This document shows, piece by piece, positions 25,601 to 32,175 of a stretch of 64,000 nt of DNA; the first letter of the stretch is position 1; every line of letters starts with the position of its first letter. The stretch spans positions 16,626,001 through 16,690,000 of the forward strand of contig NC_072805.1 of assembly GCF_028583425.1 (NCBI RefSeq), read 5' to 3'. The DNA is from Eublepharis macularius (Eukaryota > Chordata > Lepidosauria > Squamata > Eublepharidae). The translations under genes and the position numbers were made by a program. The notes beneath the pieces were generated by a model. The model made no database searches. It was given only the letters and a program-made list of their open reading frames with translations, and was not told the origin of the DNA.

Positions 25601-28600
25601 AATGTCCAGAACAGCCAAATTAAACAGTACCATTTAAAGAGAGAAATAAAACAAACACAATCTGGGTGGGCCCTGATTTCCTGGGGCTGGCTACTGTAGG
25701 CCCCAGGACTATGAGAGAACGTTTTGGCTCTTGACCTTTGGCTTGAACACGGGAGGCTGCCTTATAACTGAGTCAGACCTTTGGTTGACCAAAGTCAGTC
25801 TTGTCTACTCTGAGTGGCAGCAGCGCTCCCGAGTCCCGGGTAGTCTTTCATATCACCTCCTTTCAGCTGGGGATATCGGGGTCTGAAGCCGGGACCTTCT
25901 GCATGCCAAGGTGATGCTGTGCCACCGAGCCACAGCCTGTCCCCCAAGGTTCATGCCTCGAAACGTGCTCAGGTTTAAGTACCTGCAAGCAGAGGAGAAC
26001 TCAAACTCAGACCAAATGGTACTGAGTTTCTGCGAGCAAGCTAGCAGCGTTTTCCCAACTTCCTCCCATGCCCTCCCCTACTTTACTAAACAGATAGGAA
26101 CAAATAAAACAGAGTTAACCAAATGTGTGCAAAAATTAAAAAAAGCTGTAGCTGGGAACTGAAAAATAAAGTGACAAGGCAAAGGGAGTTCCACAGTCAG
26201 GGTGCCAACACGGAAAAGGGTTCGTCACGGGTGGCATGCCACCTTTGGCTTTGATGGTGATGGCACCCAAGCCAGGATTTCAGTAGGTCTGAAATGGATT
26301 AAGTCTTGGGGCCAAAGGGCCAGGTAACCTTCCTAAGTCTTCTTTTCTGATGCTGGCCTGGTGGGTGTGATGGAAAGCTGGTTAGAAGAGTTCATCACTG
26401 TGCTGGTGAAGAAAAGTGCTCTTGTAAAGTCAATCAGATCCCACCCCCCGCCCCCCAAATCCAGCAGGAGCCCCGAGGCATATAGGAGGCCTTCCTGACA
26501 ACCATGGCCGATTCCAGACGGCCCTCTGCAATCCGAAATGTTGCGCGTTGTCGCGCGGGAAAACACGAAATATTGCGACCTCGCGCAAAACTCGCGCGAG
26601 AAAACGCGATATTTCACGTTTTCTGCGCGATGACGCGCGACAACGCGCAACGTTTCAGATTGCAGAGGGCCATCTGGAATCGGCCCATCTCTAAGTGTTT
26701 TGCTACTGTGGCCTCTGGTAGTCACGCCACACTTTGCCTCAGTTTCCCATTTGTAGCTTGTCTGTCTGCATGCCTCTGTCACTGGGATATCCCATGCAAT
26801 GTACAAAGGGTATTGTAGTAGAAATCGGTGGCCCGACCCAGGCTGTGTTTCTACCCCTTCTGCAGAAAGACCAGTTTGGAATGTATGCACTGTATAGCAA
26901 AAACAAGCCCAAGTCTGACTCGCTCCTGGCTAGCCGTGGAAACACTTTCTTCAAGGTAAAGGCTGCCCTGAGAATGGAGGCCTGCTCTCCCCTCCTCCCT
27001 CCCCTTCCAAAGAGAGTACCCATTTCCCTGGGGGAAAGCACGTGCAAGGCAGACTGAGATGCTGCAGTCTGGATTAGGGGTTGGGCCACTGCACTGCTTT
27101 GTGATCCCAAGACATCCCTTTTGGTGTCTGCTGTTCATCCAGCCCTCCTCGGTCACCCAGGGTGGACTGGCACTTTCACTCACTGGAGAGATCCCAACGG
27201 GCCACCAGGAGCAAGCTGAGCTGAACAGCACCAGCACCACCGCAGGGGCCACTCAGCGACATGTGGCTGCTGGCCAGGCCAGGTGACCCCTGCAACTGGC
27301 TGCTCAGCTCGCCCGGCTCCTGACCCGCTTTAGCAGCCCATTCCGTCTGCGCGGTCCCCTCTGACTTCGGCCTTCAGTTCAAGCAGATGCAGCTTGGAGA
27401 CAAGATGGACCTGGCCTCCTACCTCTTGAAGCCAATCCAGCGCATGAGCAAGTACGCCCTTCTCCTGAAGGACCTCATCAAGCAGTGCGGGGAGGCGCAG
27501 GAGCAGGAGCTAGTCTATCTGCGGGCAGCCGAGGAAATGGTGCGCTTCCAGCTGCGGCACGGCAACGACCTTCTGGCCATGGATGCCATCCGAGACTGTG
27601 ACGTACGTGTCCTGTGCAGCGAGTGCTGAGCGGCGGGGAGGGGTTCAAAGGCACAAGGCGGGGCCAGGAGCGGCTCCTGCTGAGAGTCAAGCTGCTCCCA
27701 GGTCTCTGTGCCCTTGTTGCATTGTGTGCTCCAGGACAAGTAGTGGAAGCTCAGCAAGGGGGTGGGGCTTGAGGACACTCCCCGCCAGCACCTCTAGCCC
27801 TCGCCCCACCGAAATGAATACGAAAACGTTGCAGGAAAAAGATGTATACAAGGTATATACCAATCGAATCTGCTTGTCAGAATAAATAGAATCGAATCAC
27901 GTTAACTATCCTTTAATAACTAAAAAATTTATAACCTTCAAAACATTGCCATCGATAAGCAGGGAGGATGTGGCTGCGGTAGTATCTTGTAGGCTGTGGG
28001 AATTTTGTTTATTAAATGATAGTTAACTTGCTTAGAATCTGTTTATTCTGAATAGCAGATTTGATTTGTGTGTCCTTTGAATATATCTTTTTGCTCCTGA
28101 ACCTCTTCTGGTTTGTTTTGGTTTGTATGTTGGTGGTAGGTTTATTCTCTCCCCCCATCTCTACCTCCCCACCTCTGGGGCCAGAGCATCCCAAGTGTCC
28201 ACCTTCCTAACTCCCCAGACATTTTTAAACACAGAGCAGCCAGCTGCTCATATCCAATCGGCTTTGGAAACTCCTGCATATCTGGATTCCAGGTTGAGTC
28301 GAGGGCCTTTGCAGGTAAGCAGCGATGATGGCGAGAACAGGTGAAGGCAGAGGCTGCCACCCCCCAGATTCTGCCAGTCGAGGCTGCCGCCGCATTTCAC
28401 CTCGTCGTAGAGCCTGTTTTGAGGAAAGGGTTCACATAGCTGCATGTGCATGGCTGCTTTGCGCCGTGTGCCAGGACATGTATTACTAGGTGCATTGGAC
28501 AGGCTTTACAGCCACTGGTAGCCCTGGGAGCTGCCATCAGACTTGTACTCCGAAGTGCAGCAGGGGCCAGGCATTGCCAGAAGCAAGCTGCCTTGAGTAG

Positions 28601-31600
28601 GAGGAATGCCTTCCTCTTGTCCGTGTCTCCATCTGTCATCTCCTCCTGGGCTGGCTGCAGCAGAAAACTGTCAGAGTGTTTTTGCCTACAGGGGAATATC
28701 TACCCTCCCTTCCTGATGCCTGTGGGCCCCTCCTCCTGCCTAACCCATCATGTTCTGTGCCCAGGTGAACCTCAAGGAACAGGGGCAGCTGGTGCGCCAG
28801 GATGAGTTCAGCGTCTGCCTGGGGCGCAGGAAGTGCCAACGCCACGTCTTCCTCTTTGAGGACCTGATCCTCTTCAGCAAGCCCAAGCGGATCGAGGGGG
28901 GGTTCGACGTCTACATCTACAAGCGCTCCTTTAAGGCAAGTCCTCGTTTGCTACTTCACATCAGGCCAGCCTCGGGTGGGACTTATACTGCAGGAGTTGG
29001 TGCGACAGGGCTGGAAGGGAGACCTTCTCTGGGTTATATGCAGGAGATGGTGGCGGGGAGCAGCGTATCCCCGAATCAGGCTGCGTTCACACATTCTGGT
29101 CACCAGATTATAGCTTGGCCCACAAGTCAAGGCAGGCCTACACAATTGATGAGCACGCCCCTGCTCCCAGAGCACTGCAGTGCGGTCTGCTAGGTGTTTC
29201 CCTACCCTCTTGTTTGAGTCTCAGGCAGGTGGCAAAAGAGGATGTTTCTTGAGCCCCTGGTGGCCACCACATGAGGCTAAGGGGCAGCATTAGACATGCT
29301 GAGTTGCAGGTTAGGCAGGCCATTCACACATCCCACAAGCCATGGAAGCTCGCTGTGAGCCGTGGGTCGGTCACTGTCTCTCAGCCTAGCCTCCCTCACG
29401 GGGGTGGTGGTGGTGGTCTAAGGATGAAAGAGGGAAGACCTGCATCTAGTGCCCTGAGCTCCTTGGAGAAAGGGCAGGATAAGTACGTGAGAGGCAATTG
29501 GTCCAGATTCTCTGGTGTTAACTGTAGTTGTCACACAGCCTCTCCTTTCCCATCAAAATTAGAAAAAGCTGAACTTTTCAGGTTAACCAACTTTATTGCA
29601 GCATAAGCTTTTGAGAACCACAGCTCTCTTCATCAGATGCATCTGACGAAGAGAGCTGTGGTTCTCGAAAACTTATACTACAATAAAGTTGGTGAGTCTT
29701 AAAGGTGCTACTGGACTCTTTACTATTTTGCAACTACAGGCTAACACGGCTCACTCCTCTGGCTCTATTCTCAGGTTAACTCACACAGTACTAGCAAATG
29801 GGACAAGTATATATCCATCCCATTTTACCAGCAGTGGGGGGGGGGACGAGCGGGCAGAGAGACCATCCCTCCTCAACACAGCCCCTCCCTCCCTCTTGCT
29901 TATCCTCCCCCTCCCAACCATGTGGATGTCCTGCCCAGCCCAGCTGGTTCCCTCCATACATTTGCTATACGAGTTCCCTTCTCACTCCCTACAGACAGCA
30001 GACATTGGTCTAACGGAGAACTCGGGCGAGAGCGGCCTGCGCTTCGAGATCTGGTTCAGGCGGCGGAAATCAAGCGACACGCACATCCTGCAGGCCAGCA
30101 GCATCGAGACTAAGCAGGCCTGGACCAGCGACATCACCAAGATCCTGTGGGAGCAGGCTGCCCGCAATAAAGGTGGGTCTGCGGGCAACACACCCGCGCT
30201 GGTTTTTTGCGCCCGTGGGTCAGTGGTGTCCCGGGGCAGGAGGAAGCAGTGTGAACATTTTAGGCAGCTCATATCAGACCAAGATTTAAGAGACCCAGGA
30301 ACAAATCCCCACTGGGAGTGACCTTCGACCAGCCCCAGGCTCTCAGCCATGAAAAATGTCAGAGTGGGAGAACGATGATGAATCCCCATTAGGGAACAAA
30401 GCAGGGAATCTCTGTCTAAATCAATAAGGGAAAAGCTTTGACCCGCCTTCACTAGCGGCCACAGAGGGCTTCATGCGGAGAGGGGATTTTGGCAGATACG
30501 ACGTCTCCTGCCACAGGACTGGAGAAGGGAGAAAAGCTGCACCTGCTGATGTTTCTCCTTCAGATGATGAGCTTGCCTTTTTTGCATCTGGGCACCTTAC
30601 TAGGCGCTGGCAGTGTTGTAGCCCAGGAGCAGAGGTTTGGGGGAGGGGGGTGGCCCTGGTGGATCATACGTATGCCGGGGCTGAGCTTGTCACCAGAGGG
30701 CACAGCACAAGGAGGAGCCTGTCTGTGCAGGGGGGGCGTTTTCAACGTGGCCTCTTCTCTCCCCACCAGAAATCCGCATGCAGGAGATGGTGTCCATGGG
30801 TGTGGGGAACAAGCCTTTCCTGGACATCAAGCCGAGTGAAGCCGCCATCCACGACCGCGCCATTGATTACATTATGAAAGGCAGGGGTAGGTCCCCCTTT
30901 GCCTCCAGCACCCCACCCCCTGCAGCTGTGCCATTGGGCACTCACACCTGTTTCTATTGTTGTGTGGCAGGAGCGAGGACTCGGGCTTCCATCGCCGTGT
31001 CTCTGTTTGACCACGTCAATCCCTACAAGAGATCGCCAGCTCCTCTGCCTGCCAGCGGCCCCTCTTCCTGCTCAGTGCTCGGGCCCCTCAACCTGCACAT
31101 GTACCTGGATCAGGCCTTCCTGCCGAACATGCTCAGCACCAGCCGCCCCTTTGATTCTGACGCTTGCATTGAGGAGGATGAGATGGAGAATGAGACCAGC
31201 AGCCAGCCTTCCATGAGTACGTCACGTGCGCCTTGCTCTGGGTCCTGTGATGTTTTCCTGGGACTATGTCAGCCAGTGGCCAACCCAGAAATCTATCAGA
31301 ACCCAGAGACATACTTGTGATAGGATCCCTTGCAATGTGCAGGAGCTGCCCCCTCCCCAAGTATGCACCTCCCACATTCCTGCCCCTCCATGGACTCTTG
31401 TCTTAACAGTCTAGATCCTTGGGGAAAGCAGAACCCGAGCCAGATACTTCTGCTACTCCAAGAAACATTTGGAGGGCTCTGTTGGATCCCTCGGCGAGGC
31501 TGTTCTGCCCTTGCCCGGCCCTAAGCAGCAGGCCAGATCTCATTTTGACAATTCTTCCCTCTCTTTGCCCAGCAACAGAAAGCTCCGAGTCCTCTCAGTG

Positions 31601-31769
31601 CATGTCCGGAAGCGGCTCCAGCAGTTCTGACAGCGGCTGCGTCTCCAGCATTCCTCGGGATAGTTTCTGTGAAGATCTGGGGTCCCCACTCTCCACCCCA
31701 GCGAGCTCTTCTTTGGCCTCCCCCCTGGAGGAGAAAAGCTGTTTCCCCAAAAGCCAGTATGTTTCAGCG
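1534..31769 (+). CDS. PLEKHG4: PLEKHG4 (puratrophin-1-like RhoGEF), 13 exons, partial at the 5' side
   Basis: A Dbl-family exchange factor that loads GTP onto Rho-type GTPases at the cytoplasmic face of membranes and on the actin cytoskeleton. Thirteen exons, all with AG acceptors and phase-compatible joins, give 987 codons with no stop. Order by codon: spectrin-like helices about 1-265; a Gly/Pro/Ser-rich linker to about 495; DH domain about 497-690 with KLRHIIDEMVTTEQEYV and YLLKPIQRMSKYALLL; PH domain about 690-800 with VFLFEDLILFSKPKR; then GARTRASIAVSLFDH and an acidic/Ser-rich tail. This order, with the Sec14-like part missing to the left, fits PLEKHG4 better than PLEKHG4B or MCF2-type GEFs. 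Tail-to-tail KCTD19 downstream supports orthology. The last coding residues after 31769 are unresolved. I made no database search; the name rests on family recall and synteny. Confidence 0.88.
1865..2030 (-). repeat. tRNA-derived SINE, minus orientation, family 2
   Basis: Reads (minus) as an A-box/B-box head, then a body ending in the complement of ccatcaaggtca. The body matches copies at 25745-25945 and 35710-35890. Heavily diverged. Confidence 0.5.
2118..2245 (+). repeat. TTAGTCTG foldback repeat, one arm
   Basis: One arm of the dispersed repeat: tagtctgtctgcag, then ccagtagacctataag, then ggtatgagctttcgtg and cagctcacttcttcag. The same arm recurs at 13112, 18440, 29578, 39855, 40005 and 51942. 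In several copies two arms face each other. Confidence 0.7.
2605..2775 (-). repeat. 5S-rRNA-derived SINE (5S-Sauria type), minus strand
   Basis: The stretch gtctcccatccaagtactga with aaccctgcttagcttcc is the complement of the internal 5S rRNA segment that includes the polymerase III control region. Such 5S-headed SINEs are known in lepidosaurs. It is too diverged and truncated to be a 5S gene. Confidence 0.7.
3181..3464. mobile_element. Inverted-repeat MITE, about 284 bp
   Basis: Two arms of about 85 bp face each other, ggcctttcgcatgggcg at the left and the complement of cgctcgggcaaaaaaggcc at the right, with about 75-80% identity. The inner arm pieces cacctcttcggattttctt and its complement match well. 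No convincing target duplication was found. Probably a non-autonomous DNA transposon of unknown family. Confidence 0.6.
4594..4843. mobile_element. hAT-type MITE, 250 bp, copy 1
   Basis: Termini are CAGGGCTTTTTTTC and its exact complement. Most of the element is a long palindrome, with inner arms carrying ggtcacatggctggtgg and cccctctgtctggagatca. It is flanked by a perfect 8-bp duplication, ggaaaaag at 4586-4593 and 4844-4851. The 8-bp target site and CAGGG ends indicate the hAT superfamily. No coding capacity. Confidence 0.9.
5473..5512. repeat. CT-rich low-complexity tract
   Basis: ctctct and ccctccctcc runs about 40 bases long in the long intron of PLEKHG4. Confidence 0.8.
5570..6075 (-). 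mobile_element. Non-LTR retrotransposon (R4/Dong-like) 3' fragment, minus
   Basis: The minus-strand frame at 5746-6072 contains TRTLTLARMNAPAPSAVLEG and RSKKVPYADAH. It aligns by eye with [19 protein letters not shown] and [14 protein letters not shown] of the fragment at 53850-54248. Both look like the extreme C-terminus of a site-specific-type LINE ORF. The family name is an inference. Confidence 0.5.
6300..6530 (+). repeat. GTTGCC-ended short repeat, about 230 bp, copy 1
   Basis: Characteristic strings are gcctggagatcttccgga, ggagaaaatgggtgcttt and caggaatttcccaaccc. It recurs at 39148-39372 and 54841-55045, where both ends (gttgccaacctccagg and gagctggcaa) can be seen, giving short terminal inverted repeats. 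Probably a non-autonomous DNA transposon; no coding capacity. Confidence 0.65.
6755..6890 (+). repeat. tRNA-derived SINE, plus orientation, family 2
   Basis: tggttgagccgagcatgtgc followed by gatcccaggttcagcct reproduces a tRNA A-box to B-box spacing, the head of the family whose reversed bodies lie at 1865, 25745 and 35710. Confidence 0.5.
9655..10270 (-). mobile_element. L2/CR1-like LINE 3' end, minus
   Basis: A minus-strand frame near 10080-10170 encodes FELEAPTLWNGLPEEVRR and ASSFLAFRK, the LWN.LP..VR..SF..F.K ending typical of L2/CR1-type ORFs. It is followed (lower coordinates) by a non-coding AT-rich tail ending in tttatttatttattt complement. 5'-truncated and decayed. Confidence 0.55.
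10573..10594. repeat. (ATG)n microsatellite
   Basis: About seven consecutive atg/gat units beside a tRNA-type SINE tail. Confidence 0.8.
10595..10800 (-). repeat. tRNA-derived SINE, minus orientation, family 1
   Basis: Minus-strand B-box complement gggattcgaacctggaga and body complement cacccagagcggtgaac. The same body is at 50505-50745 and 58645-58890. Confidence 0.65.
11104..11242 (+). CDS. PLEKHG4: PLEKHG4 exon (spectrin-like repeat)
   Basis: The acceptor is ttccccctcag. One base completes the previous codon, then 46 codons run from DALEAAATLYNRVDEG to FEECSRE. The donor is GAG|gtttgt, a weaker but acceptable match at positions +3 and +4. The local GC content is well above that of the flanking intron. 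Confidence 0.85.
11924..12046 (+). CDS. PLEKHG4: PLEKHG4 exon (spectrin-like repeat)
   Basis: The acceptor has a T9 tract and ends cctcttag; the donor is GAT|gtgagt. It holds exactly 41 codons (phase 0/0), VSSWIENVGQQRLTEL through QDFELVAD, a helical segment with heptad-like leucines. Confidence 0.85.
13112..13660 (+). mobile_element. TTAGTCTG foldback element with amplified tail
   Basis: Begins gttagccgtgttagtctgta, then agtccagtagcacctttaag and the arm gcataagctttcgagaa. The arm end is tandemly amplified (separate entry). The non-repeated interior after 13490 (ggagggcaagaggaaactgg, gatatataggtggagagg) matches the complement of 39770-39850, so this is part of a longer element and not a free SINE tail. 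Confidence 0.7.
13177..13488. repeat. Six-unit, 52-bp tandem array inside the foldback element
   Basis: The unit (aactttattgtagcataagc, then tttcgagaatcacagttctc, then ttcctcagatgt) starts at 13177, 13229, 13281, 13333, 13385 and 13437. The first five are virtually identical; the last carries gtagtataag and cttcgtcag. Such uniformity points to recent expansion or gene conversion. It ends about 230 bp before a PLEKHG4 exon. Confidence 0.9.
13718..13912 (+). CDS. PLEKHG4: PLEKHG4 exon (spectrin-like repeat)
   Basis: The acceptor is ctttgctttcag and the donor CAG|gtgagg, phase 0/0, 65 codons. The product runs from EYCQRGKEALGKMGRW to DWTAKLYEFFDQ. It begins only about 60 bp beyond a foldback repeat that ends near 13660, so the repeat sits close to the branch-point region. 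Confidence 0.86.
13985..14190 (-). repeat. tRNA-derived SINE, minus orientation, family 1
   Basis: Body complement gtggagctcagggcagcata, middle aacaaccctgcgaggtaggt and head complement gggatttgaacttgggtc (degenerate B box). Confidence 0.6.
14234..14674. mobile_element. CTGAGAG-ended MITE, about 440 bp
   Basis: Starts ctgagagtctctctgtacaa and ends with the near-complement tgtagagagactcag. The terminal inverted repeats extend about 100 bp, including gaagggtagtttaaaaagac on both sides. Its ends resemble those of the elements at 15311 and 53385. Non-coding. Confidence 0.7.
15010..15155 (-). repeat. tRNA-derived SINE fragment, minus
   Basis: tgactgacccaaggtcaccc and ggaatttgaacccaggcct are complements of the head and middle of family 1. 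Truncated at the 3' part. Confidence 0.6.
15311..15516. mobile_element. CTGAGAG-ended palindromic MITE, 206 bp
   Basis: ctgagagccaagctacaagt at the left faces acttgtagcttggc at the right. The arms (gacacttgtcagcttccctc, ttttgatgggaaatgt) are inverted almost end to end, leaving a tiny loop around gtaatggagagcc. The same family at 53385-53744 has a longer interior. Confidence 0.75.
16670..16830 (-). repeat. LINE/SINE 3' tail with (GTTT)n
   Basis: (gttt)5 at about 16677-16697 is followed by ctgccctccccaccaggtgg and cagtttacataaat, the reversed 3' tail shared by several squamate retroposons. It ends with a short direct duplication of acattatac. Confidence 0.45.
18058..18297 (-). repeat. tRNA-derived SINE, minus orientation, family 1
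   Basis: Nearly full length: an A/T-rich tail (tttatttacttttattta), body ctccccagtggggaccc, and B-box complement gggaattgaacctgggtctc. Confidence 0.7.
18435..18848. mobile_element. TTAGTCTG foldback element: two direct arms and one inverted arm
   Basis: Two direct arm copies (aaagagcaagaatccagtag from about 18444 and aaagagcaagagtccagtat from about 18532, about 88 bp apart) are followed, after a spacer of about 95 bp, by the inverted arm gaagaagtgagctgtggttc to ctactgctacagacagacga. The single-stranded form could fold into a long hairpin. Confidence 0.75.
19241..19261. repeat. (CTG)6 microsatellite in intron
   Basis: Six to seven CTG units between PLEKHG4 exons, not in frame with any exon. 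Confidence 0.8.
21118..21998 (+). CDS. PLEKHG4: PLEKHG4 large linker exon upstream of the DH domain
   Basis: At 881 bp this is the longest exon, with acceptor cccccgcag and donor AG|gtatgc (phase 2). It finishes the spectrin-like part (AYEWALEGMRQLASV to KLAFDMKLEAALR), runs through about 130 residues of low-complexity Gly/Pro/Ser sequence, and ends in conserved-looking blocks FPKRILRKAQSFDL, RTLSEPARYGNTGVF and IKGLEVSSTE, as expected just before the DH domain. Reading past the donor meets a stop within five codons. Confidence 0.88.
22975..23238. mobile_element. Inverted-repeat MITE, about 264 bp
   Basis: ggccatttctacgttccctt at the left and the complement of aagggtgtgtggaaacatcc at the right. 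The arms share ttaaagggacagcccactca-like text and the interior atttgcaaaacgtt also appears inverted. The ends resemble the GGCC family at 26506, 34369 and 49900, though the interior differs. Confidence 0.6.
23739..23988 (+). CDS. PLEKHG4: PLEKHG4 exon, DH domain N-terminal half (CR1)
   Basis: One base completes a Ser codon, then 83 codons follow. KLRHIIDEMVTTEQEYV with SLHYIIESYFPEM is the first conserved region of Dbl homology domains. In this family its Glu contacts the GTPase switch I. The exon ends FLRH at H|gtaagc, phase 0. Confidence 0.93.
24061..24420. repeat. AT-rich dispersed sequence
   Basis: Short internal duplications (ataaatagtaaaac twice, aaataaatatatatcaaat twice) in A/T-rich DNA immediately after a DH exon. 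Probably a decayed non-autonomous element; no termini identified. Confidence 0.4.
25028..25450. repeat. Two diverged direct copies of a purine-rich repeat
   Basis: caactgggaccagctagatt at 25030 and caactgggaccggcccagag at about 25210 each start a block with gataaagggaggttggc and ggtgggaag. A related block lies at 50270-50510 (gagcaactggggtag, ggagataaaggtaagatgg). Both loci also share caagcccttg followed by aggt. Confidence 0.55.
25745..25945 (-). repeat. tRNA-derived SINE, minus orientation, family 2
   Basis: ctgccttataactgagtcag, gtctttcatatcacctcc and the B-box complement agccgggaccttctgcatg, in the same order as at 35710-35890. Confidence 0.65.
26506..26686. mobile_element. GGCC-ended palindromic MITE, CpG-dense
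   Basis: ggccgattccagacggccct at the left, complemented by agggccatctggaatcggcc at the right. The interior is an almost perfect palindrome full of cgcg (ttgcgcgttgtcgcgcg, tcgcgcgagaaaacgcg). The ratio of CpG to TpG/CpA is striking for vertebrate intronic DNA. Non-coding. Confidence 0.75.
26866..26955 (+). CDS. PLEKHG4: PLEKHG4 exon, DH domain middle
   Basis: Thirty codons, phase 0/0, with acceptor ccccttctgcag and donor AAG|gtaaag. The sequence KDQFGMYALYSKNKPKSD to NTFFK corresponds to the short DH helices between CR1 and CR3. The YALYSKNKP string is characteristic of the PLEKHG4 branch as I recall it. Confidence 0.9.
27378..27602 (+). CDS. PLEKHG4: PLEKHG4 exon, DH domain CR3
   Basis: 75 codons, phase 0/0. 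YLLKPIQRMSKYALLLKDLI is the diagnostic CR3 helix of Dbl domains. Two AG acceptors lie six bases apart; I chose the first (ccttcag) because it restores the usual spacing from the FF pair to SYLLKP. The alternative start is 27384. The donor is GAC|gtacgt. Confidence 0.92.
27832..28099. mobile_element. MITE with ~60-bp terminal inverted repeats, 268 bp
   Basis: The left end caggaaaaagatgtatac and the right end atatctttttgctcctg are inverted. The arms continue with cgaatctgcttgtcagaata against tattctgaatagcagattt. The interior is AT-rich and non-coding. CAGG/CCTG ends recall hAT, but I see no matching 8-bp flanks. Confidence 0.65.
28765..28935 (+). CDS. PLEKHG4: PLEKHG4 exon, DH end and PH domain start, GC donor
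   Basis: 57 codons from VNLKEQGQLVRQDEF through VFLFEDLILFSKPKR to YIYKRSFK, which is the DH-PH junction and the first PH strands. The exon closes AAG|gcaagt: a GC in place of GT, otherwise a perfect donor consensus. No GT in the next bases keeps the phase with the following exon, so a GC-AG intron is the simplest reading. Confidence 0.9.
29575..29765. mobile_element. TTAGTCTG foldback element, tight palindrome
   Basis: Arm aaccaactttattgcagcat to ctctcttcatcagatgc meets gcatctgacgaagagagctg directly, with no spacer, and continues to aaggtgctactggactcttt and caggctaacacggctcactc. The left arm is truncated at its outer end, the right arm complete. Confidence 0.8.
29995..30172 (+). CDS. PLEKHG4: PLEKHG4 exon, PH domain C-terminal half
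   Basis: 59 codons plus one base. TADIGLTENSGESGL is followed by FEIWFRRRKSSDTHILQA and a C-terminal helix around KQAWTSDITKILWEQ, the usual PH-domain ending with its conserved Trp. Acceptor ccctacag, donor G|gtgggt. Confidence 0.92.
30770..30886 (+). CDS. PLEKHG4: PLEKHG4 exon after the PH domain
   Basis: Phase 2-in, 1-out, 117 bp. EIRMQEMVSMGVGNKPF to AAIHDRAIDYIMKGR forms the helix that follows the PH domain in this subfamily. Acceptor ctccccaccag, donor G|gtaggt. Confidence 0.88.
30971..31216 (+). CDS. PLEKHG4: PLEKHG4 exon, C-terminal region
   Basis: 246 bp. It starts GARTRASIAVSLFDH, a motif shared by PLEKHG4-type proteins after the PH domain, then a Ser/Pro stretch and an acidic run IEEDEMENETSS. 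It is separated from the previous exon by an intron of only 84 bp. Donor A|gtacgt. Confidence 0.87.
   Translation, partial: ERGLGLPSPCLCLTTSIPTRDRQLLCLPAAPLPAQCSGPSTCTCTWIRPSCRTCSAPAAPLILTLALRRMRWRMRPAASLP
31573..31769 (+). CDS. PLEKHG4: PLEKHG4 exon, Ser-rich C-terminal tail
   Basis: A phase-2 start and a phase-0 end give 65 complete codons plus a shared first codon: TTESSESSQCMSGSG and SSSSDSGCVSS, ending KSQYVSA. The donor GCG|gtgagt is strong, so a short terminal exon probably follows. If the intron is retained, the frame runs 11 more codons to a stop at 31803. Candidate terminal acceptors at 32460 and 33251 are too weakly supported to call. Confidence 0.82.
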
Positions 31770-31892
31770 GTGAGTAAGCAGGAGCTCATGGGCAGACTTG
31801 ATTGACTTGCGTACATCATCTGAGTCTTGCAAGTGCCCTGAACCAAGATGCTTCTTGACCTGTGCCATTCTCTCCCCCCTCCCTCCCCACTG

Positions 31893-32175
31893 GCCAGCAC
31901 TATCAAAGAATATCAAAGAATCCAGCCCTGCTGGATCAGACCAGCGGTCCATCTAGTCCAACAGCTGGTTCAGTCAAGTGATATCTTTGGCCAGTACTGG
32001 ACAGGGACCCTTCCTGGGCAGCAGGAAGGTTTGGTTTCATGCTATAAAAAGAACCTAGATCGTGTTGGTCAACAGCAGGGGAAGGGGATGTGGCTTACCG
32101 AGAGTTGGTTCCTCCCAGTGCATGGCTGTGTATGAGAAGCTCCCAGATCCCCTGACTGCGTATGATGCTGTGTTG
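31893..32175 (+). repeat. Dispersed retroposon 3' fragment
   Basis: The phrase ctgctggatcagaccagcgg followed by tccatctagtccaaca is a hallmark of an abundant reptilian retroposon. It starts only about 125 bp after the last recognised PLEKHG4 exon, so it may supply part of the downstream intron or 3' UTR. Confidence 0.55.
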
